Source: a bacterium
GTDB lineage: Bacteria; SZUA-182
Assembly (NCBI GenBank): GCA_003230635.1
Contig: QIFF01000005.1
Location: forward strand, 1 to 7,015
Direction of reading: 5' to 3'
Length of the DNA stretch: 7,015 nucleotides
Shown: in pieces, positions 1 through 5,764 of the stretch
Layout of the letters: every line of letters starts with the position of its first letter
Position numbering within the stretch: the stretch's first letter is position 1
The notes under the pieces: model-generated
Databases searched by the model: none
What the model was told of the DNA's origin: nothing
The model's input: only the letters and a program-made list of their open reading frames with translations
Made by a program: the position numbers and the translations under genes

Positions 1-486
1 GTTGGGTTCCTTGCGCAGAACTTCAAACTGAATCAGGTGCGGCTGGCCGATGCGCCCCTCGCTGACTATCTGGAGGGCTCTTCGCCAAAGGCGGGAATAG
101 TGATACTGGTGGCAGGGCAAAAAAACAATTTCGGCCCCTCTGACTGTGGCGACAATGCTGTCTATTTCCTCCAGGGAAGTGCCGAGGGGTTTTTCGCAGA
201 GGATGTTGATCTTGCGCCGGGCGGCTTGTTCAATCAAGTGCCGGTGCGAACCGGGGGGGGTGCAAATATCTACAAAATCCAGCTCATTTTGATGCCGGGC
301 AAAAAGTTGCTCGTCGTCAAGATAAACCTGGGCGGCAGGGAAAACCCTTTTAAAGGCTTCCAGGTTATTGGCTGATTTATCCGCCCCGGCTACAATCTCA
401 ACCCGGGCTTTTTCCTTTAAATAAGCCGGAATGTGGCTGCCCAGGGCAATATTGCCAATTCCAATGACTGCGCCTTTTAATTTCAT
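1..486 (-). CDS. Gfo/Idh/MocA-family NAD(P)-dependent oxidoreductase, N-terminal part
   Basis: The frame is open from an ATG at 486 to the left edge, giving 162 residues; the C-terminal substrate domain lies outside the window. The N-terminus is a Rossmann fold with a GxGxxA dinucleotide-binding motif (G9-I-G11-N-I-A14). A CTPPGSH segment (75-81) and the EKP motif (98-100), whose Lys is part of the family's active site, follow at the expected spacing. Family members oxidise or reduce hydroxyl/keto groups of sugars, inositols or related compounds with NAD(P). The substrate cannot be read from this half. It is the last visible gene of the leftward cluster, 32 bases after the PIN gene. No good Shine-Dalgarno is seen before the ATG, so translation may depend on upstream genes. 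Family assignment is firm; function is open. Confidence 0.93.
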   Translation of the reverse strand, partial: MKLKGAVIGIGNIALGSHIPAYLKEKARVEIVAGADKSANNLEAFKRVFPAAQVYLDDEQLFARHQNELDFVDICTPPGSHRHLIEQAARRKINILCEKPLGTSLEEIDSIVATVRGAEIVFLPCHQYHYSRLWRRALQIVSEGRIGQPHLIQFEVLRKEPN

Positions 487-518
487 TGTGGGCCGGATTG
501 TAGCTGTACCGTGGGGGT

Positions 519-912
519 TTAATAAGCTTTCAAAACCCTGGCAAACTCTGCTGGTTTAATTATCAGGATGTTCCCGTAAGGATTTAATACCAATAGATCA
601 TCATCCCCAGTCACGATATATTTTACTCCGCCTGTTACCGCTGCTTCCAAGATAATGTTATCCTTTTCATCCCGGCAGTCAGAGATTCTTTCCGATGGGC
701 AAACAGTAATGGTATATCCACTCAATAAAGCTAACAACTCGTTCACTTTTTCTCGGGTAAATATCTTTTTAAATTTTGGCCTATTTACTACCTCGGTGAG
801 TTCTTGTAATAACGCTTTGGTAACAACAAGCTATTATCTTTTCCACTAGTTCTGGCAGCATTCCTCCCATTAAAAAGCTTATCCAAATATTGGTATCCAG
901 AACAACTTTCAT
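519..912 (-). pseudogene. PIN-domain toxin (VapC-like, COG1569-type), frameshifted
   Basis: Two frames together make one PIN-domain protein. The first starts at ATG 912 and reads MKVVLDTNIWISFL, with the first acidic PIN residue (D6), and continues to about residue 28. It then runs into a TAG at 781-783. The second frame, open from about 830 to the TAA at 519-521, carries LVVTKALLQEL, then NRPKF, then a C-terminal half with DEKDN and TGDDDLL, the remaining acidic metal-site residues. The switch is needed near 830, and about five residues normally joining the halves seem missing, so a small deletion is likely. No slippery heptamer is visible. PIN toxins are Mg-dependent RNases, usually cutting tRNA, rRNA or mRNA. 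The ATG overlaps the antitoxin stop as ATGA. A GTG at 746 could start a C-terminal fragment, but it would lack D6. Confidence 0.82.
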
Positions 913-1133
913 GCCCGCTTTTTCCTGACAGTCTCTACCTCCTGAGTAATTTCATCCAGGCTGAGAGGGTATTTTTGGCTCGCTGCTCCAAGTTCCTTCA
1001 GCAACCTCTTGAACCTATCGCCAAAAAGCTCCCTTTCCAGGATTTTGACTATTTCCATCTTATCCTCTAGTGCCAGTTTCATAACTATATTCTTTACCTG
1101 GTTTGCTTCCAAATTTACCATTACCTTAGGCAT
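909..1133 (-). CDS. Small antitoxin paired with the PIN-domain toxin
   Basis: This 74-residue, charged, mostly helical protein starts MPKVMVNLEANQV and ends in a basic KKRA tail. It sits directly before a PIN toxin, with its TGA overlapping the toxin ATG by four bases, the usual translational coupling of VapBC-type modules. The start is supported by AAAGGAG (1141-1147) seven bases upstream; this Shine-Dalgarno overlaps the stop codon of the lyase gene, so translation may also be coupled to it. No zinc or ribbon-helix-helix signature is obvious by eye. The N-terminal strand followed by helices fits the small antitoxins found beside COG1569 PIN proteins. The antitoxin is intact while its toxin is broken, so it may now be free of selection or act on a related toxin elsewhere. 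The role is inferred mainly from context. Confidence 0.72.
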   Translation of the reverse strand: MPKVMVNLEANQVKNIVMKLALEDKMEIVKILERELFGDRFKRLLKELGAASQKYPLSLDEITQEVETVRKKRA

Positions 1134-1140
1134 AGCCTCA

Positions 1141-1147
1141 CTCCTTT
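1141..1147 (-). promoter_or_regulatory. Ribosome binding site of the antitoxin gene
   Basis: AAAGGAG read on the minus strand, seven bases before the ATG at 1133, is the clearest Shine-Dalgarno of the leftward cluster. It overlaps the TAA of the lyase gene (1146-1148), tying the antitoxin into the same transcript. Confidence 0.75.
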
Positions 1148-2612
1148 ATTTATGCAACTCTACCACCAAGTCCTGCAATTGCCGACCGGCGGTTGCTAAC
1201 TTTTCTCTCTTGCTGTTTATTTGTCGGCGGACTTGAGCCAGGTTTCGGCGCTGCTTTTCCAGAGCGGCTTTGGTTTGCTTAGGGGCCGGGCCTCCAGGGA
1301 GGCTGCGACTGGCGACACTCTGGGCGGGATCAACCGCTGCGCTCAAATCCGTCTGGCTCAAATCAATCTTTTTATCCAATACGTCCCGGGCGGCTTGCGC
1401 TACCTGCTCAACGGATAGCTCTCGCCAGGCAAACCCCGGTTGCCCTGTTGATTGGCGCACCAGTTGCCCCACCAGGAAATGCGCCTGGCGGAAGGCCAGA
1501 CCCTTGCTTGCCAGCAGCTCGGCCAGATCCAGGGCGGTAATCTGGTTCTGACACACCAATTGATACATACGTTCTTTTTTTATCTTAATGTTGCCCCAGG
1601 CCTGGCACATCACCTGCAATGAAGCCTGCACTGTATCCAGGGATTGCCACAGGGGGGGCTTGGTTTCCTGTAAGTCCTTGTTGTAACCGGTGGGAATCCC
1701 GTGCAGCATGGTCAAAAGCTGCATCAGCCCGCCAAAGACAGCCCCGCTCTTACCGCGCAACATTTCCAGCGGGCAGGGGTTTTTCTTCTGGGGCATGGCG
1801 CTGCTGATATCGGTCAATTCATCCGGCAGTTCAAGCATGGCAAACTCATAACTGGACCAGAGAATAATATCGCCCGCCATGCGGCTCAGATTGGCCATGA
1901 CAATTGCCAGATTTGAGGCCAGCTCCAGGGCAAAGTCGCGGTTGGATATAGCATCAATACTGTTATCCAGCAAACCGTCAAAGCCCAGCAGCCGGCTGGT
2001 GTAGTCTCTATCCAGTGGGAGTGAAGTCCCGGCCAGGGCACAGGCCCCCAGGGGGTTTAAATTCAGGCGGGCGTAACTTTCCTCTAGCCGCTGCAAGTCC
2101 CGCCCAAAAGCCGCCAGGTAGCATAAAAGGTAATGGGCTAAGGTGGTTACCTGGGCCTGCTGGGTATGGGTATAACCCGGCATCAGGGTTTCCCTGTGCG
2201 CCTCAGCTATCTTCAACAGGGTTTCACTCAGATCGGCCAGCAGATCCATAGTTTCCAGGGTGGCCCGGCGCAGGTAAATGCGCACATCAGCCATCACCTG
2301 GTCGTTGCGGCTTTTGCCCAGATGGCTCTTGCCGCCCACCTCCACCCCATAGCAGTCAATCAGATAGCTCTCCACCAGGGGATGGATGTCAATGTAGTCC
2401 CCCTCCAGCTTTAACTCCCCAGCCCGCCAGGCAGCACGCGCCTGCTCCAGGCCGTCCATAATCTTGGCCGCATCCTCACGAGAGATAATCCCTTGCTGGT
2501 GGAGCATAAGATTGTGTGCCTGCACCACATCTATATCAATCTCTACCAAACGGGCATCCTCCTTCAGGCTGCTGATAAACTCCCGCACATTCTGCGGCAT
2601 TTTCCCGCTCAA
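1146..2612 (-). CDS. Argininosuccinate-lyase-like enzyme with damaged 5' end
   Basis: The 488-residue frame begins at a TTG. It belongs to the fumarase/aspartase superfamily, closest to ArgH, which splits argininosuccinate into arginine and fumarate. Visible landmarks are GGKSHLGKSRNDQ (93-105), PGYTHTQ with the catalytic-type His149, NSIDAISNRDF, the signature loop SSAMPQKKNP (270-279), GYNKDLQE and a C-terminal DPAQSVASRSLPGGPAP, followed by a Lys/Arg/Gln-rich helical tail of about 40 residues. It departs from classical ArgH: HTGRSRND becomes HLGKSRND, the glycine before the SS pair is Ile, and GGTAP is GGPAP. The conserved N-terminus (LWGGRF in ArgH) lies upstream in the same frame as LQRGRLSGKM, but no ATG, GTG or TTG serves it, because a 17-bp duplication (2636-2672) shifted the frame. 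TTG 2612 or ATG 2600 may be used, with poor ribosome sites. A substrate other than argininosuccinate is plausible. Confidence 0.88.
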   Translation of the reverse strand: MSGKMPQNVREFISSLKEDARLVEIDIDVVQAHNLMLHQQGIISREDAAKIMDGLEQARAAWRAGELKLEGDYIDIHPLVESYLIDCYGVEVGGKSHLGKSRNDQVMADVRIYLRRATLETMDLLADLSETLLKIAEAHRETLMPGYTHTQQAQVTTLAHYLLCYLAAFGRDLQRLEESYARLNLNPLGACALAGTSLPLDRDYTSRLLGFDGLLDNSIDAISNRDFALELASNLAIVMANLSRMAGDIILWSSYEFAMLELPDELTDISSAMPQKKNPCPLEMLRGKSGAVFGGLMQLLTMLHGIPTGYNKDLQETKPPLWQSLDTVQASLQVMCQAWGNIKIKKERMYQLVCQNQITALDLAELLASKGLAFRQAHFLVGQLVRQSTGQPGFAWRELSVEQVAQAARDVLDKKIDLSQTDLSAAVDPAQSVASRSLPGGPAPKQTKAALEKQRRNLAQVRRQINSKREKLATAGRQLQDLVVELHK

Positions 2613-2635
2613 ACGCCCGCGCTGGAGGGTTTCTG

Positions 2636-2672
2636 TTTCCTGGGAAGAGATATTTCCTGGGAAGAGATATTT
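2636..2672. repeat. Perfect 17-bp tandem duplication in the lyase 5' region
   Basis: The unit TTTCCTGGGAAGAGATA occurs at 2636-2652 and again at 2653-2669, followed by TTT, so period 17 holds without a mismatch over 37 bases. Because 17 is not a multiple of three, the ATG codons at 2692 and 2680 are out of frame with the lyase. With one copy removed, ATG 2680 lies exactly 17 codons before the TTG at 2612 and the protein would begin MKKNISSQETETLQRGRL. The identity of the copies implies a recent event. Confidence 0.95.
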
Positions 2673-2697
2673 TTCTTCATTGACTTTACCATTCTTA

Positions 2698-4122
2698 TTA
2701 ACCTTGTTTGATTAAAACGCTCTTGATAAAGGCCAGGCCGTTGACCAGGGCGGCTTTTAAACCCGCCCGCTTGATATTATACCAGGCAATATGAGGACGC
2801 AAGTAAAATTTTTGATAGGCCCGGCGCTGGCATTCAATCAAGGCCTCCCCGTCCAGGTCGTTCATCTCCATTACCGCATTCCCGTAGCGACGGTATTGAG
2901 TCCAGTCATCGGTCAGCAGCCGGATGCCCCCATAGCCCTCTTTGGCCATCTGGTAGAGCTTGCTGCCCGGGTAGGGGGTGGTGATGTTGATATAGGCCTG
3001 GTAGCACTTGAGGCTGTTGGCAAACTTCATGGTTTGCTGGATAGTTTCCTTGGTTTCAAAAGGGTGCCCGAACATCAGGGAACAGCGGGTTTCTATGCCT
3101 AACTCATAGCACCAATCGTAAGCCTGTTTTATTTGCTCCAGGGTTACCCCCTTGTTTATGGCCTTGAGAATTTTCTGGTTGCCGGTCTCCACCCCGAAGG
3201 AGAGACGCAGCAGACCGATCTCCTGCAAACGGGCCAGCAACTTCTTGGTGACAGTGCTGGCGTGGGTATAGCCCTCAAAGGTGAACTTCAGGCCGCGCCG
3301 CTTGACCTCCTCACACATCTTGAGCACCTTGTCTTTGTTCAGGGTTAAGGTATCGTCACAGATCATAAAGTGATCAATCCCGCTCTTAACCACCCCCTCA
3401 ATTTCATTTAAAATGCTGTCAAGCTCCCGATAGCGAGGCTTGCCCGGAAACATGGTATTTACCCCGCAGAAGATACAGCCGAAGGGGCAGCCGCGCTGGG
3501 TGATAATAGAGGTGACCGGCACCAGCCCCTTGTGGGGAACACTCCACAAGTATTTGTCCTGTTTTAAGAGATGGCGGGCGGGAAAGGGAATGTTTTCCAA
3601 ATCCTGAATCGGCGACCGGAGCGGGTTGATTACCACCTCACCATCCGGGCTTCGGTAGGCCACTCCGGCAATTCCTTCCACGGGCTGCCCCCGCTCCAGG
3701 GCAGCCACCAATTCAGCAATGGTCAACTCGCCCTCCCCAATCACCCCGTAGTCGGCGGCTTTACACTCGGACATGCTCTGGGCTGGCAGGGCGGTGATAT
3801 GAAAGCCCCCCAGGACGGTAATCAGTTCGGGCATGGCCTGTTTGGCGCTTTCCAAAAGTGACCTGGCGGAGGCATAAATCGGGGTGGTAGCGGTAATGCC
3901 GAGAATTTGGGGGCGGGAGGTCTTTAGCTGTTCAATGATGTCCTCCGGGGACATCCCTTCCACATCAGCGTCAATTATACTTACCTGGTGTCCCTCGTCT
4001 TCCAGAACCGCTGCAATATAGCAGATTCCCAGGGGCAACTGGGGCTGCGCTCCTACCTTGGCCGCAGCCTTGTATTGCCCATAAGCTTGCACAAAAGGGG
4101 GATTTACCAGCAGAATTTTCAT
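2698..4122 (-). CDS. Cobalamin-binding radical SAM enzyme (BchE/P-methylase-like class)
   Basis: From ATG 4122 the protein has 474 residues, typical of B12-binding radical SAM enzymes. Residues 1-150 form the cobalamin domain: MKILLVNPPF, QLPLGICYIAAVLE, DADVEGMSPEDI, LGGFHITALP and GEGE. The usual DxHxxG His is replaced (D-A-D-V-E-G), so cobalamin would bind without a histidine ligand, as in many members. The radical SAM cluster motif is RGCPFGCIFCG, with Cys212, Cys216 and Cys219 (CxxxCxxC). It is followed by CDDTLTLNK, a GVETG segment and a C-terminal helical region. Such proteins often methylate unactivated carbons or phosphinates, or perform ring chemistry; the substrate is unknown. An in-frame extension to TTG 4185 consists of repeat DNA and is rejected as coding. 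The TAA at 2698-2700 lies five bases before the ancestral lyase ATG (2692), so the two were probably coupled. Confidence 0.92.
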   Translation of the reverse strand: MKILLVNPPFVQAYGQYKAAAKVGAQPQLPLGICYIAAVLEDEGHQVSIIDADVEGMSPEDIIEQLKTSRPQILGITATTPIYASARSLLESAKQAMPELITVLGGFHITALPAQSMSECKAADYGVIGEGELTIAELVAALERGQPVEGIAGVAYRSPDGEVVINPLRSPIQDLENIPFPARHLLKQDKYLWSVPHKGLVPVTSIITQRGCPFGCIFCGVNTMFPGKPRYRELDSILNEIEGVVKSGIDHFMICDDTLTLNKDKVLKMCEEVKRRGLKFTFEGYTHASTVTKKLLARLQEIGLLRLSFGVETGNQKILKAINKGVTLEQIKQAYDWCYELGIETRCSLMFGHPFETKETIQQTMKFANSLKCYQAYINITTPYPGSKLYQMAKEGYGGIRLLTDDWTQYRRYGNAVMEMNDLDGEALIECQRRAYQKFYLRPHIAWYNIKRAGLKAALVNGLAFIKSVLIKQG

Positions 4123-4138
4123 TTTATTAAATCCCAAC

Positions 4139-4177
4139 CACAGAGGGCACAGAGGCTTGCCCCTGCGAAAGCAGGGG
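4139..4177. repeat. Short intergenic repeat: tandem 9-mers plus GAAA hairpin
   Basis: CACAGAGGG (4139-4147) is followed at once by CACAGAGGC (4148-4156). Next comes a perfect 7-bp stem, CCCCTGC (4160-4166) and GCAGGGG (4171-4177), closed by a GAAA tetraloop. Similar phrases occur in dispersed intergenic repeats of many bacteria (from memory, not checked here). It lies in the probable leader of the radical SAM mRNA, the hairpin ending about 37 bases before its ATG. Confidence 0.6.
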
Positions 4178-4182
4178 AATGA

Positions 4183-4209
4183 CAAATGTCAAATTAAATT
4201 TGGCATTTG
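4183..4209. repeat. Near-perfect palindrome in the divergent intergenic region
   Basis: CAAATGTCAAATT (4183-4195) and AATTTGGCATTTG (4197-4209) are inverted copies with one mismatch around a single central base. With so small a centre it resembles a protein-binding site more than an RNA hairpin. It sits between the leftward radical SAM gene and the rightward promoter at 4220-4247, where an operator could affect both. Confidence 0.5.
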
Positions 4210-4219
4210 GTAATTTCAA

Positions 4220-4247
4220 TTGACATTCGCCCTTTATACGATATATT
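4220..4247 (+). promoter_or_regulatory. Sigma70-type promoter for the DUF4760 gene
   Basis: A consensus -35 TTGACA (4220-4225) is followed after 16 bases by TATATT (4242-4247), one mismatch from TATAAT. Transcription would begin near 4254, leaving a leader of about 105 bases before the GTG at 4360. No other good candidate lies nearer the gene. Confidence 0.55.
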
Positions 4248-4359
4248 ATTTATGCTACTTCTTACAATGATAAAATACAAGAGAAAATGCAATTACATGA
4301 GATAGGTTGCTTATTATTATGGCTGGTTTCAAAGAAATAGACTAAAACGGGGGTGCATT

Positions 4360-5040
4360 GTGCGTAAAAAGGGTATTTTTGTCTTATTACTCTTGGTGGT
4401 AATCGTTTCATATGTTTGGGCCCAGGCTGTCCCAGGCCTCCACAGCGGTGAACCAACTACTATTTGTGCTGGGCAAATGAGTTTATATGAGCGCATCAAT
4501 CTTGTCATATGTAGCTTGAGCCTTCTTGTGCTAGTTGGTGGTTTGCTCTATGCAGGGCTACAGCTAAGATCATTGCGTAAAATTCATGCCGACAACCACA
4601 AGTGGAATCGCAAAAAAGCAGCACAAGATGTTATTTTTAAGATAACAGAATTGGCAGATCATACAATAAAGCTGAATGAAAAAATCAAACACATAGACAC
4701 TGCCCAACCTATTCCTGTGCCAGAACTGAAGCAAATTTTTAAGGACAACCCTAACGTGCCAGTAATCCTTCATCATGTATTAAACCATTACGAGGGGTTG
4801 GCCAGAGGGGTTTATAAGGGTATTTATGATGAGGATATAATTAAAACAGCTCGTAAAGGCACAATGATAAGAGTATACCGTGTATTTAGGGATTACATAG
4901 AGGATAAGCGCAACGAACACGAAACTAACAAAAAGATTTATGAGCAGTTTGAGGCAATCGTAAACAAATGGGAGCAGGAAAGAACACATATACCAAAACC
5001 TGACTTGGTAGGAGAAAGGGATAAACAGGGGAAGGCTTAA
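4360..5040 (+). CDS. Membrane-anchored DUF4760-type protein
   Basis: This 226-residue protein starts at GTG with a GGGGGTG ribosome site at 4348-4354. A hydrophobic N-terminus (about 6-20) ends in AQA, a possible signal peptidase site. A second hydrophobic span (about 47-66) is followed by basic residues (LRSLRK), so the rest is probably cytoplasmic. The soluble part has NHKWNRKKAAQDVIFKI and LNHYEGLARGVYKGIYDEDI (141-160), which resemble the DUF4760 core (NWNRRKA and LNYLE...G...YDE types); the assignment is from memory. The C-terminus is charged and helical. DUF4760 has no established biochemical role. The gene is visibly AT-richer than the leftward genes, points the other way, and has its own promoter and terminator, all fitting an acquired single-gene cargo. 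Confidence 0.8.
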   Translation: MRKKGIFVLLLLVVIVSYVWAQAVPGLHSGEPTTICAGQMSLYERINLVICSLSLLVLVGGLLYAGLQLRSLRKIHADNHKWNRKKAAQDVIFKITELADHTIKLNEKIKHIDTAQPIPVPELKQIFKDNPNVPVILHHVLNHYEGLARGVYKGIYDEDIIKTARKGTMIRVYRVFRDYIEDKRNEHETNKKIYEQFEAIVNKWEQERTHIPKPDLVGERDKQGKA

Positions 5041-5085
5041 AAACAAAGACAGCCCAGATAAACATTATCTGAGCTGTCCTTTATA
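5039..5085. terminator. Bidirectional Rho-independent terminator
   Basis: GACAGCCCAGATAA (5048-5061) and TTATCTGAGCTGTC (5065-5078) form a 14-bp stem with one mismatch and an ACA loop. Rightward it is followed by CTTTATAT, a modest U tract, eight bases after the DUF4760 stop. Leftward the tract is TTTGTTTTT, much stronger, which suggests a leftward transcript also ends here, right at the 3' end of the DUF4760 gene. Confidence 0.82.
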
Positions 5086-5274
5086 TGGTTAATTAGTGGC
5101 TAGCTTTCTAAACGATACCAGCTCCCCCATCTTCTCGGTAATTAATCATAGTAATCACCCTTTCTATTTAAAGATTACCCAAAAGAGGATAGAAAGTCAA
5201 CCCCTACAGCAGGTTTTATACCCGGTAGAGGAACATATCAAACATTGTTACAAGAGTGCAACATGTATGCCAAC
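5045..5274 (-). ncRNA. Candidate small leftward RNA or tiny-peptide transcript
   Basis: A promoter at 5281-5310 and the strong leftward terminator at 5078-5039 bound a transcript of roughly 230 bases. Inside, CCTCTAC and GTAGGGG can pair into a stem (about 5230-5200). One tiny frame, ATG 5149 to TAG 5108, encodes MINYREDGGAGIV and has AGGGTG six bases upstream; a second overlapping short frame reads MGELVSFRKLATN. I recognise no known RNA family. The evidence is only the paired promoter and terminator, so this is a candidate. Confidence 0.35.
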
Positions 5275-5280
5275 AACCCT

Positions 5281-5310
5281 ATTTTAAGCACAAATTGGCA
5301 TAAATGTCAA
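5281..5310 (-). promoter_or_regulatory. Leftward sigma70-type promoter
   Basis: On the minus strand TTGACA (5310-5305) is followed after 18 bases by TAAAAT (5286-5281), one mismatch from TATAAT. The start would be near 5274, reading toward the terminator at 5048-5078. A weaker second candidate, TTGACT, lies near 5200. Confidence 0.5.
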
Positions 5311-5410
5311 GAGAAAAGTACATATTTCATATGAGGACAGGTATATAGCGATGCGCCCTCCCCGGATTCTCACCAACCTGGAAGATAGTTTGCAACACTT
5401 TGGTCATACT

Positions 5411-5443
5411 GTCAAGCAAAAAATTGCTTGACAAGCAATTTTT
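5411..5443 (+). promoter_or_regulatory. Three-arm, mutually exclusive hairpins (attenuator-like)
   Basis: GTCAAGCAA (5411-5419) pairs perfectly with TTGCTTGAC (5424-5432). The alternative stem AAAAATTGCTT (5419-5429) with AAGCAATTTTT (5433-5443), loop GAC, uses the same middle arm. The second stem ends in a run of U, so it is terminator-like. It lies 31 bases before the ATG of the integrase stub. A 26-codon frame from ATG 5351 ends with TGA at 5429-5431, inside the shared arm. Confidence 0.4.
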
Positions 5444-5474
5444 ATATCCAAAGTTACAGGAAGAACAATACCTA

Positions 5475-5603
5475 ATGGCCACCATCTACAAAAAAGGCAA
5501 CATCTATTACCTGAATTATATTGATCCAGACACCGGGGGCCGGGTGCACCAGCCGGTACACACCGACCGGGACTTAGCGAAAAATAAGAATGTGGCTAAG
5601 TAA
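5475..5603 (+). pseudogene. Tyrosine recombinase (integrase) N-terminal remnant
   Basis: Only 42 residues are present before a TAA. MATIYKKGNIYYLNYIDP, then DTGGRV and HTDRDLAKNKNVAK, matches the Arm-type DNA-binding start of phage/ICE tyrosine integrases (MATIYKRG.WYL.Y.DP...). The SAM-like core and the catalytic R...H-x-x-R...Y domain are absent; after the stop the sequence becomes repeat DNA. An AGGAAG lies 11 bases before the ATG. The stub is probably what is left of a mobile element that brought in neighbouring accessory DNA, and is not expected to act. Confidence 0.7.
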
Positions 5604-5610
5604 CGAGTAG

Positions 5611-5666
5611 GTTGGGTTGAGGCACGAAACCCAACAATTACCAGAGTGTAGTTTTTGTTGGGTTTC
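5611..5666. repeat. Palindromic GTTGGGTT repeat cluster
   Basis: Three arms occur in series: GTTGGGTT (5611-5618), GAAACCCAACAA (5626-5637) and TTGTTGGGTTTC (5655-5666). The middle arm can pair with either neighbour, and its 12-bp pairing with the last is perfect with a 17-base loop. GTTGGGTTTC-type palindromes are common dispersed intergenic repeats (general knowledge). It begins eight bases after the integrase stub stop and lies between converging genes, so it may also slow transcription. Confidence 0.72.
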
Positions 5667-5669
5667 ATT

Positions 5670-5764
5670 TTAGGGCACCTTGAGCATCAAATCGGTGAAG
5701 GCAACGCAGCCTCTGGGCTTTTCTGGGCTGCCGACTTCCAGAATTAGCTGGTGGACTTGGGATT
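5670..5764 (-). other. Short protein-like leftward frame after the DUF4340 gene
   Basis: A minus-strand frame, different from that of DUF4340, is open through this gap and reads HQLILEVGSPEKPRG then CVAFTDLMLKVP, ending at TAA 5670-5672. It has no start of its own, so if real it is the tail of a broken gene or an alternative end of the DUF4340 protein after a frameshift. The stretch also contains TCTGGGCT twice (5712-5719 and 5722-5729) and a small GCAGCC/GGCTGC stem. No match is recognised. Confidence 0.2.

Larger units (their letters stand above)
5041..5474. other. Gene-poor scar between DUF4760 gene and integrase stub
   Basis: No convincing gene larger than a short peptide is seen in this stretch of about 430 bases. 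It holds the bidirectional terminator, a leftward promoter (5281-5310) with a candidate short transcript, and a hairpin set (5411-5443). A rightward short frame from 5096 to 5287 lacks a ribosome site and a recognisable motif and is not called. Confidence 0.6.

Noticed and set aside
1219..2420. Several rightward open frames opposite the lyase gene
   Set aside because: They lie antisense to a strongly supported protein, have no ribosome sites or recognisable motifs, and are explained by the composition of the opposite strand.
4123..4185. In-frame 21-residue N-terminal extension of the radical SAM protein
   Set aside because: The extension begins at TTG, consists of intergenic repeat sequence, and the typical family start MKILLVNPPF begins at 4122.
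4570..5046. Leftward hydrophobic frames inside the DUF4760 gene
   Set aside because: They are antisense shadows of a gene with a good start and domain-like motifs; their hydrophobicity follows from the Lys/Asn-rich opposite strand.
5096..5287. Rightward 63-codon frame beginning GTG
   Set aside because: No ribosome site, no motif and no coding-like pattern; it begins just after a terminator and overlaps the candidate leftward transcript.
4183..5310. TTGGCAT...TGTCAA-like sequences flanking the DUF4760 gene as possible inverted terminal repeats
   Set aside because: Both ends share only short AT-rich words (AAATTGGCAT, TGTCAA) with inconsistent spacing, and no target duplication is seen.
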